DNA of 64,000 nucleotides from Persicimonas caeni (GTDB taxonomy: Bacteria; Myxococcota_A; Bradymonadia; Bradymonadales; Bradymonadaceae): NCBI RefSeq assembly GCF_006517175.1, contig NZ_CP041186.1:3809074-3873073 (forward strand), read 5' to 3'. The stretch's first letter is position 1. Each line of letters begins with the position of its first letter. The notes beneath the pieces are model-generated. The model saw only the letters and a list, made by a program, of their open reading frames with translations. It searched no databases and was not told the origin of the DNA. A program made the translations under genes and the position numbers. Shown here in pieces: positions 58,051 to 64,000 of this stretch.

Positions 58051-58809
58051 TTGAGTAGCGCCGAATCCGAGCCAACGAAAAAGTGGATCGCCGCGGCGGT
58101 GATCGCCATGATCGGTGGGGGCGTGCTGGTGGCGATGTGGTCGCTCGCCGACGACCCGGCGGCGCCATCGTCGACGACGTCCGAAGAGGCGGCGTTTCGG
58201 GCCTTCGAAGCCTCGGAGCCGGCCGCCAAGCAGGGCGCGGAGGGCGAGCCTGAGCGAGACGCGGGCGGCGACGAGCCGACGGCCGACGCGCGTCGGTTTC
58301 AGGGAACGATTGTGCGCCCGCCCCCTCTCGAGCCATCGGCGTCGAGCGACTCGCAGACTGACGCCGGGAGCAGCGCCGACGTGCGTCTGTGGCAAGATCC
58401 GGTCAACCAGCGAGTGCTCGGCCAGAAAAAGTGGATGGCCCACCTGCCCGATGCCGCCTCCCAAGAAATCGACGAAGAACTCGAAAAGGAGCGCCCCCAG
58501 CGCTACCCCATCGACTTGACGGTGCGCCGCTCCGGGGTCGACGTCGCCAAGGAGATCGTCGAGGGGTGCTACGAGCGCCTGCTCGAGCGCAACCCGCAGG
58601 CCGACGGGCGACTGGCGGTGGGATTCAACATGGTGGCCGACGGCTCGACCGCGCGCTTCAAAGACGTCGACGTGTTGGTCAAGGTGCGCCTCTATGACCC
58701 AGCCTTCGATGACTGCATCATCGATGAGTTGTCGCGCGCGTCTTTTCCCACCAGTGAGGAGGGGGTGATGTGGGTCGAATATCCGTTTGTTTTTGAAGAA
58801 GGATGGTGA
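58051..58809 (+). CDS. Membrane-anchored protein with AgmX/PglI-type C-terminal domain
   Basis: A 252-residue protein starting at a TTG (58051) with GGAG at 58041. A membrane helix lies at about 12-33 (WIAAAVIAMIGGGVLVAMWSL). A disordered acidic linker follows. The C-terminal 90 residues are the AgmX-type domain (CYERLLERNPQADGRLAVGF, then VKVRLYDPAFDDCIIDELSRASFP), with the two conserved Cys. It is divergent from the third kinase gene by 97 bases. A relative is at 26131. The domain acts in motility or secretion complexes of related bacteria; here the function is not known. Confidence 0.8.
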   Translation: MSSAESEPTKKWIAAAVIAMIGGGVLVAMWSLADDPAAPSSTTSEEAAFRAFEASEPAAKQGAEGEPERDAGGDEPTADARRFQGTIVRPPPLEPSASSDSQTDAGSSADVRLWQDPVNQRVLGQKKWMAHLPDAASQEIDEELEKERPQRYPIDLTVRRSGVDVAKEIVEGCYERLLERNPQADGRLAVGFNMVADGSTARFKDVDVLVKVRLYDPAFDDCIIDELSRASFPTSEEGVMWVEYPFVFEEGW

Positions 58810-58940
58810 TCGGGGCGTCCAATGAGGGCAGGAGGTGTCTGCTCAGCGCTGGACCCCCGCACACCCAAGCGTTATGCTGGGCGCGCAAGACAACAACGCA
58901 ACAGACGCCGTTTTTTTTCGATAGATGACGAGGTGGAATC

Positions 58941-59534
58941 ATGTGGATTGTCGCGGTCGTGTTTCTGGGCCTGATGGTATTGGCCGGAATCTTCTTTGTA
59001 AGCGTCTATAACAAGCTCGTAACCAAGCGAAACCGCTACGAAAACGCGTTCTCGCAGATCGATGTGCAGCTCAAGCGGCGCCACGATCTCATCCCGAACT
59101 TGGTCGAGACGGCCAAAGGGTACATGAAGCACGAAAGCGAGACGCTCGAGGCGGTCATCGCCGCGCGCAACAAAGCGGCGTCGGCGGAGAAGCGTGCCTC
59201 GCAGAACCCGAGCGACTCGAGCGCCATGCAGGCGCTGATGGGCGCCGAATCGATGCTGTCGGGGGCGTTGGGCAACCTGATGGTCACCGTCGAGGATTAC
59301 CCGGAGTTGAAGGCCGACGAGCAGATGAGCAAGTTGATGGAGGAGCTCTCCTCGACGGAAAACCGCATCGCGTTCGCCCGCCAGGCGTTCAACGACTCGG
59401 TGACTTCGTACAACATCGACCGCGAGAAGTTCCCGGCGGTCATGGTCGCCAACATGTTCGGCTTCCAGAAGGCCACTCTGTTCGAGATCGAGGTCGAAGA
59501 AGAGCGTCAGGCTCCCCAGGTCGCTTTCGGTTGA
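58941..59534 (+). CDS. lemA: LemA-family protein
   Basis: A 197-residue helical membrane protein. One N-terminal segment (residues 2-22), then the LemA core: NRYENAFSQIDVQLKRRHDL, IPNLVETAKGYMKHESETLE and the C-terminal AFNDSVTSYNIDREKFPAVMVANMFGF. Its function is not well known; it is often next to genes for membrane metalloproteases. The M48 gene follows after 28 bases, so it is a probable two-gene operon. Confidence 0.93.
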   Translation: MWIVAVVFLGLMVLAGIFFVSVYNKLVTKRNRYENAFSQIDVQLKRRHDLIPNLVETAKGYMKHESETLEAVIAARNKAASAEKRASQNPSDSSAMQALMGAESMLSGALGNLMVTVEDYPELKADEQMSKLMEELSSTENRIAFARQAFNDSVTSYNIDREKFPAVMVANMFGFQKATLFEIEVEEERQAPQVAFG

Positions 59535-59562
59535 GCCTCGCACTCGAGACAGAATTTAGTCG

Positions 59563-61644
59563 ATGAAGAACTTTTTCGAGCATCAGGACGTCGCCCGGAA
59601 GAACACGTTTCGTCTGGTCGTCCTGTTCGGCCTGGCGGTGCTCATCACGATCGTGGCGGTCTATTTTGTCGCCGTGATCGCCATCGAGGGCCAGGCGCTG
59701 TGGCTCCCCTCCGCCCACGATGGGGTGACCACGGCGAGCTGGTTCAACTTCGACGCGCTGCTCTTGGCGTCGATCGGCACGCTGGCGTTGGTGGGCGGGG
59801 GCACCTTCTGGAAGATCCACCAGCTGGCTCGCGGCGGCGGAAGCCTTGTCTGTGAGCAACTCGGCGGTCGGTTCGTCGACTTTCGCACCGACGACCTCGC
59901 CGAGCAGCAACTCATCAACGTCGTCGAAGAGATGTCGATCGCCAGCGGCGTGTCGGTGCCCCTTCTGTACGTGCTCGACAACGAGTCGGGCATCAACGCC
60001 TTTGCGGCCGGCTTCACCCCCAACAACGCAGCCATCGCCGTGAGCCGCGGCTGCCTCGAGATGCTCAACCGCGACGAACTCCAGGGGGTCATCGCCCACG
60101 AGTTCAGCCATATCCTCAATGGGGATATGCGCATGAATATCCGCATGATCGGCGTGCTGCACGGCATCCTGATGCTCGCGGTGACCGGCCGGGTGCTCAT
60201 GCGTATGGCGTTTCACGGCTCGGGCCGACGCTCGCGCTCGAGCCGCGACTCGGGCGGGGGCGTGATCTGGTTGGGAATCATCGGCCTGGCGCTCTTCATC
60301 ATCGGCTACGTGGGACGTTTTTTCGGCGCGATCATCAAGAGCGCCATCAGTCGCCAGCGTGAGTACTTGGCCGACGCCTCGGCGGTGCAGTTTACGCGCA
60401 ATCCCAAGGGGCTCTCCGGGGCGCTGCTCAAGATTGGCGGCTACTCGGTCGGCTCGCGCATTCACTCGCCGGAGGCAGACGAGGTCAGCCACCTCTTTTT
60501 CGGCGACGCGCTCGAGCCGAGCTGGCTCAGCTCCGTCTTTGCCACGCACCCGCCCCTCAAAGACCGGATTCGCCGCGTCGACCCGGGCTTTAGCGGCGCA
60601 TTTCCGAAGGTCAAAAAGCCCAAAGAGCTCGAGCAAAAGAAGGTCGAGGCCGAGAAGCCTCGCTGGGAGATTCCCGTCGCGGGCGGCGCCTCACAGCCGG
60701 CGGCGCAGATGGCCGCCGCAGGAGCCATGGGGCTAGCCGCCGACGGCGGGTCGCCACAGGCCAGCGAGCCTCAGGCTCGCCGAGCGCGCCCGCGAGCGCA
60801 GGGCCAGCGCATGAACCTCGAGGCCGACGCCGTGCTCGACTCGATGGGCCAGACCTCCGAAGAGCACGTCGACTACGCGCGCGGCGCATTGGAGGCCATT
60901 CCCGCGCCGATTCGTGAGGCGGCGCGCGACACCTACTCGGCCGCCGCGGTCGTCTTTGCGTTGCTCATGGACGTCGACCCGAGCACGCGCCACACCCAGT
61001 TGGAAGTGATCAACCGAGAGCTCACCCGTGGGCTCGCCGAGGAGACGCGCCGTTACGCCAACCAGCTCGAAGGGCTCGATCCGGTCCATCGCTTGCCGCT
61101 GGTCGAGATCTTGGTGCCCGCGCTGCGCCAGATGTCCGAAGGCCAGCACGCGATGTTCATCAAGATCTTGGACCGACTCATCTACGCCGACAACCGCGTG
61201 TCGCTCTTCGAGTTTTCGCTCGAAAAGCTCCTCAAGCATCGTCTGGAGGCGAGTCACGGAGGCGGCGGAAGGCGCGTGGCGCAATACTACTCGCTCACGC
61301 CGCTTCGTAACGACGTCGTCTTGTTGCTGTCGTGCCTGTCGTGGGCCGGCCACAGCGACACCGGCGGCGCCGAGATGGCGTTTCGCGAAGGGACGAACTG
61401 CCTGAAAAACGCCAGCGTCAAGAACAAGGCTGACCTGCTCGCCAAATCGCGCTGCTCGTTCGAGGAGCTCGACGGCGCCCTCGACCGCATCTCCCAGGCC
61501 ACCAACGGCGTCAAGCAGCAGATCGTCAACGCCACGGCCCACTGTGTGCTCGCCGACGAAGAGGTCACCGCCGAGGAGGCCGAGCTGTTGCGCGCGGTCT
61601 GTGAGGTGATCGATGTGCCCCTGCCGCCGTTTTTGCCCGCCTAG
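59563..61644 (+). CDS. M48 (HtpX-like) membrane metalloprotease with C-terminal TerB-like region
   Basis: A 693-residue zinc protease of the inner membrane. Two N-terminal helices (about 18-40 and 65-83) lead into the M48 domain with the zinc motif HEFSH near residues 179-183 (GVIAHEFSHILNGDM) and a third ligand Glu in SRQREYLADASA. Two more membrane segments lie between. The C-terminal 300 residues are helical and include ADEEVTAEEAELLRAVCEVI, which looks like a TerB fold, and DVDPSTRHTQLEVINRELTR, likewise. HtpX has about 290 residues; this one is over twice as long. It is paired with LemA, consistent with membrane protein quality control. Confidence 0.9.
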   Translation: MKNFFEHQDVARKNTFRLVVLFGLAVLITIVAVYFVAVIAIEGQALWLPSAHDGVTTASWFNFDALLLASIGTLALVGGGTFWKIHQLARGGGSLVCEQLGGRFVDFRTDDLAEQQLINVVEEMSIASGVSVPLLYVLDNESGINAFAAGFTPNNAAIAVSRGCLEMLNRDELQGVIAHEFSHILNGDMRMNIRMIGVLHGILMLAVTGRVLMRMAFHGSGRRSRSSRDSGGGVIWLGIIGLALFIIGYVGRFFGAIIKSAISRQREYLADASAVQFTRNPKGLSGALLKIGGYSVGSRIHSPEADEVSHLFFGDALEPSWLSSVFATHPPLKDRIRRVDPGFSGAFPKVKKPKELEQKKVEAEKPRWEIPVAGGASQPAAQMAAAGAMGLAADGGSPQASEPQARRARPRAQGQRMNLEADAVLDSMGQTSEEHVDYARGALEAIPAPIREAARDTYSAAAVVFALLMDVDPSTRHTQLEVINRELTRGLAEETRRYANQLEGLDPVHRLPLVEILVPALRQMSEGQHAMFIKILDRLIYADNRVSLFEFSLEKLLKHRLEASHGGGGRRVAQYYSLTPLRNDVVLLLSCLSWAGHSDTGGAEMAFREGTNCLKNASVKNKADLLAKSRCSFEELDGALDRISQATNGVKQQIVNATAHCVLADEEVTAEEAELLRAVCEVIDVPLPPFLPA

Positions 61645-61665
61645 ATCGGCAATCAGTTTGCCGCT

Positions 61666-62706
61666 CTAGAATCTCCCCAACAACATCAACGCCGGCTCGT
61701 CGTCGATGACCGACGGCGAGAACGTAAAGACCGGCGTGCTCGAGTCGGGCTCCCCTTTGGGCAGGCGTGCGGTCTCGGCGGCGTCGTCCTCGTCGTCTCC
61801 CCAGCCGTAGTGCAGCGCAGTCGGCAGCACCCAGCCGGCGGTCAAACCGAGGACTGTGCCGAACAAGAGGTCGGAGGGGTAGTGGTGCTCGGTCATCACA
61901 CGGGTGAACCCGTTGACCACCGCGTTGCCGATCATGACCCCGCAGGCCAGATCATCGGCAAAGCCACCGCCGTACAGCGGCATATGCTCGTGGTGCAAAC
62001 AGGTCAGCCCGGCGGCCGTGATGGCGGTCGCGGGGTGGCCGGCGATAAAGCTTCGGGCGTACTCGCTGCTCTCCGGGTCGCAGATACTGCCGCGCCGCTC
62101 CGGGTCGTCGCAGTTGGCGGACGTGGGGCGCACGCGACCCACGTAGAGCTGTGTGCCCCACAAGACGGCCGCGACGGTGCCGAAGGCCTGCAGGTCGATC
62201 CAGGCCAACTGCCAGGCGACCTCCCAGTTGTCGTGCAGGTAGCCCGGGACGATGACCGAGTCGAAGGCGCGGTAGGCCATCGAGCCGAAAAAGCCGATGT
62301 CGCTGACCTCGATCAGGTTGCTTCGCCACGGGTCGTCACGCACGGCGATGGCGTCCAAAATCTCCTGGTCGATCGAAATGGTGCCTTCCCAGTTCGGCTC
62401 GGGGTCGTCGAGCGCGAAGCGCGCGGTAAACCCGAAGGCGTTCAGGCCGACCGCGGTGGGATATTGCCACCAGCGCACCTTCTCCCAGTTGTCGTTCCAA
62501 CGCACCTCCGTCGAGGTCGAGGCGTTCGAGTCTGGGGTGGCCCCTGTCTCACCGTCAGCCGGCTCGTCCAACGGACGGGCCTGTGCCGACGGGTCGGCAC
62601 TGCTGTCGCCCTCTTGGGCAAACGTGACGACGGGCGTGACGACGGTGAGCACAGCCAGGGCGATGGCGAGCAGGCTTGGGCGCACAGCGGTCTCCTGCGG
62701 TGGCAT
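61666..62706 (-). CDS. PAP2-family phosphatase (lipid phosphate phosphatase)
   Basis: A 346-residue protein with an N-terminal signal (LLAIALAVLTVVTPVVTFAQ) and several membrane segments. The PAP2 motifs are VGRVRPTS (motif 1), SFIAGHPA (motif 2, Ser replaced by Ala before Gly-His) and TRVMTEHHYPSDLLFGTVLG (motif 3, His nucleophile and Asp). Motif 2 deviation (A-G-H for S-G-H) is notable, because the Ser is usual but not universal. It probably acts on a lipid phosphate or polyprenyl diphosphate. It is convergent with the M48 gene, 21 bases apart. Confidence 0.88.
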   Translation of the reverse strand: MPPQETAVRPSLLAIALAVLTVVTPVVTFAQEGDSSADPSAQARPLDEPADGETGATPDSNASTSTEVRWNDNWEKVRWWQYPTAVGLNAFGFTARFALDDPEPNWEGTISIDQEILDAIAVRDDPWRSNLIEVSDIGFFGSMAYRAFDSVIVPGYLHDNWEVAWQLAWIDLQAFGTVAAVLWGTQLYVGRVRPTSANCDDPERRGSICDPESSEYARSFIAGHPATAITAAGLTCLHHEHMPLYGGGFADDLACGVMIGNAVVNGFTRVMTEHHYPSDLLFGTVLGLTAGWVLPTALHYGWGDDEDDAAETARLPKGEPDSSTPVFTFSPSVIDDEPALMLLGRF

Positions 62707-62875
62707 CAGTCATGATGCGACGACAAACGGATGGCGTGTGGCTGAATTTAAACCGTACGCAGCAGAGACAAGAGCTGGCGGGGCTTCGGGTGGGTCTAAG
62801 TGATTGGACGCGCTCGGGAAAATAAATATTTGACCGATCGGGGGACGTGCCCAGAATCAAATTTGAAGTCGCGAT

Positions 62876-62904
62876 GAGGTCGTCGGTTACGAGATGACGA
62901 CCTC
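62876..62904. repeat. Perfect 9-bp inverted repeat upstream of the candidate RNA
   Basis: GAGGTCGTC and GACGACCTC enclose an 11-base loop. It could be a regulatory site or the start of the structured RNA. The only promoter-like pair seen nearby is weak: TTGAAG 62863 with GTTACG 17 bases later. Confidence 0.6.
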
Positions 62905-62921
62905 GTCGATTCTCACCGTGG

Positions 62922-63253
62922 CCTGTTTAGACCGCAGTGAGCAACAAGGCCCACCTCCTCAAACGAGGTAAGGCCTGCAAAAAGGTCCATGGGAGCGTAA
63001 AAACCTCCATCGGACCGAGACAGGTATGTTGTTCGTGACTGAATTAGCATCCAGATGATGTCTGCCGCGGCGTAAAAAACCACGGCAGTTGTCGGCCGTC
63101 GTAGGTGGAAAGCCTGCGGTAGCTAAACGGACGCTGGACAGATCTCGTCGCGGCTTTCAGTCAGCTGAGGACGCTTTCAGAAATGAGAGCTGCCCTTAGC
63201 CAAAGAGGCTCCGATTGCGTACCCCACAAGGGATGCAACGGAGCCTCTTTTTT
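62922..63253 (+). ncRNA. Candidate structured non-coding RNA, family unknown
   Basis: About 330 bases with no open frame, ending in a strong terminator. GTTTAG-ACCGCAG (62925-62937) pairs at long range with CTGCGGT-AG-CTAAAC (63114-63128). Inside that: AGGCC-ACCTC with GAGGT-GGCCT, GGTCC...GGGAG with CTCC...GGACC, and CTGCCGCGG with CCACGGCAG (63062-63088). The hallmarks of tmRNA, RNase P RNA, SRP RNA and 6S RNA are absent. It lies between PAP2 and yebC, which point away from or towards it, and it needs its own promoter. Family and boundaries are uncertain. Confidence 0.6.
63202..63253 (+). terminator. Strong intrinsic terminator of the candidate RNA
   Basis: AAAGAGGCTCCG (63202-63213) pairs perfectly with CGGAGCCTCTTT (63239-63250). 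The loop region adds TTGC/GCAA and CCC/GGG pairs. TTT follows, so six T in a row with the stem end. Confidence 0.92.
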
Positions 63254-63265
63254 GTGTAAGGGGGG

Positions 63266-63332
63266 GACTAAGAGTTACTAAGGGTGACTAAGAGTTACTA
63301 AGGGTGACTAAGAGTTACTAAGGGTGACTAAG
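63266..63332. repeat. Tandem 20-bp repeat array
   Basis: GACTAAGAGTTACTAAGGGT occurs three times without change (63266-63285, 63286-63305, 63306-63325), then a partial GACTAAG. It lies directly after the RNA terminator. Confidence 0.95.
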
Positions 63333-63355
63333 CTAGCGTGTTGGACATGGCTGCT

Positions 63356-63395
63356 TTAGTTCCCCTTAGTTCCCCTTAGTTCCCCTTAGTTCCCC
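63356..63395. repeat. Tandem 10-bp repeat array
   Basis: TTAGTTCCCC occurs four times without change (63356-63395), followed by TTAA. Its reverse complement (GGGGAACTAA) shares ACTAAGGG with the 20-bp array at 63266, so the two arrays face each other as an imperfect inverted repeat 23 bases apart. Confidence 0.95.
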
Positions 63396-63401
63396 TTAAA
63401 C

Positions 63402-64000
63402 TCACTCCGCCGCCAACTGCTCGGCGACGTCGTCCGACAATTCGAGGTTGTGGTAGACGTTCTCGATGTCGTCGTGGTCCTCGAGCTCCTCGATGAGCGC
63501 CAGGTTGGTCTCCACGGTGCTCAGGTCGGGGGCGATGTGGTTGTCGGCGAGCTTGGTGATCTCGTCGGTCATGAACTCGTCGTAGCCGGCCTCTTCGAGG
63601 GCGGTGCGCATCGCCATGTAGTCGGCGACCTCGGTCTGGATGGTGACCACGCCGTCTTCCTGCTCGAAGTCGACCGCGCCGTTTTCGAGCGCGACCTCCA
63701 TGAGGTTCTCCAAGTCCTCGACCTTCTCCTCCGAGATGCTCAGAAGCCCGCGATCCTTGAACATCCAGTTGACGCAGCCACTCTCGCCCAGGTTGCCGTT
63801 GCGCTCGCTGAACATGTGGCGAATCTCGGCGACGGTGCGGTTTCGGTTGTCGGTCGCGCCCGTCAAAAAGATCGCCACCCCGCCCGGGCCGTAGCCCTCG
63901 TAGGTGAACTCGTCATAGCTGACGCCCTCGAGCTCGCCGGTGCCCTTCTTGATGGCCCGCTCGATATTGTCCTTGGGCATGTTGGCGTCTTTCGCCTTGT
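63402..64000 (-). CDS. yebC: YebC/PmpR-family protein (N-terminus beyond window edge)
   Basis: TACO1/YebC-type protein that helps translation of certain motifs or acts as a regulator. The visible 199 residues correspond to the C-terminal four-fifths of the family. MPKDNIERAIKKGTGE is preceded in frame by K-A-K-D-A-N up to base 64000, which matches the internal position of this stretch in the usual 245-residue protein; the real start lies off the window. Conserved segments: YEGYGPGGVAIFLTGATDNRNRT and HMFSERNGNLGESGCVNWMF. Its 3' end abuts the 10-bp repeat array and is convergent with the candidate RNA. Confidence 0.95.
   Translation of the reverse strand, partial: KAKDANMPKDNIERAIKKGTGELEGVSYDEFTYEGYGPGGVAIFLTGATDNRNRTVAEIRHMFSERNGNLGESGCVNWMFKDRGLLSISEEKVEDLENLMEVALENGAVDFEQEDGVVTIQTEVADYMAMRTALEEAGYDEFMTDEITKLADNHIAPDLSTVETNLALIEELEDHDDIENVYHNLELSDDVAEQLAAE

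Noticed and set aside
62922-63253. tmRNA, RNase P RNA, SRP RNA or 6S RNA
   Set aside because: No tag frame or T-arm end, no GAGGAAAGTCC, no GGTCAGG-type SRP loop, and several hairpins where 6S has one central bubble.
63266-63395. CRISPR array
   Set aside because: Units are contiguous without spacers, too short, and no cas gene is near.
63402-63980. YebC as a complete protein starting at the ATG at 63980
   Set aside because: The frame continues upstream to the window edge with K-A-K-D-A-N, which belongs to the internal part of the family.

Overview
The window is GC-rich chromosomal DNA from a Gram-negative bacterium of the Myxococcota/Bradymonadota (former Deltaproteobacteria) type. The reasons are three Hanks-type Ser/Thr kinases, one of them fused to GYF-like and DUF4388 domains, two FHA proteins, proteins with an AgmX/PglI-type C-terminus, MopE-like Asp/Cys metal-binding motifs, many lipoproteins with clear lipoboxes, and a complete Mla lipid-transport operon. 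The lineage is an inference from gene content; no rRNA or tRNA was seen. No prophage, CRISPR array or plasmid functions were seen either.

Layout. 1-7.3 kb: edge-truncated family 2 glycosyltransferase, UbiA-type prenyltransferase, CNNM/CBS membrane protein, and a four-gene Mla operon (STAS-MlaE, MlaF, MlaD, auxiliary lipoprotein). 7.3-16.5 kb: Ser/Thr kinase-GYF-DUF4388 protein, TetR regulator, HugZ-like FMN protein, a lipoprotein of 46 four-cysteine repeats, queE and an IHF/HU gene. 16.6-27.3 kb: double-FHA protein, rpmB, GAF histidine kinase with a TPR/HEAT lipoprotein, two translationally coupled propeller-like lipoproteins and an AgmX-type protein. 27.3-36.7 kb: hutU-hutI, a second kinase, a very large S41 protease and bcp. 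36.7-42.2 kb: mtaB, two metal-dependent hydrolases, a cold-shock gene with a long leader, a DUF35 protein and an isoprenylcysteine-methyltransferase-like protein. 42.3-50 kb: a double WD40 protein, a RAYT transposase with REP palindromes, and a beta-helix lipoprotein carrying the same REP sequence in frame. 50-62.7 kb: BON, patatin, HEAT, FHA-GGDEF, GT-C-like, deoxynucleoside kinase, MBL, third kinase, AgmX-like, LemA-M48 and PAP2 genes. 62.9-63.4 kb: a candidate structured RNA with a strong terminator, two short-repeat arrays, and then yebC running off the edge.

How the parts fit. Much of the content is cell envelope (Mla, lipoproteins, LemA/M48, S41, PAP2) and phospho-signalling (three kinases, two FHA proteins, a histidine kinase, a diguanylate cyclase). 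The two radical-SAM enzymes QueE and MtaB release or can release 5'-deoxyadenosine, and a DadD-like deaminase that could salvage it lies beside mtaB. Non-coding structure is rich: a roughly 130-bp nested-hairpin element in three copies, REP palindromes around a RAYT, GC-rich post-stop palindromes, and a recurring promoter pattern of TTG-N17-TAGGCT type. No comparison or folding program was run; all calls come from reading the sequence.
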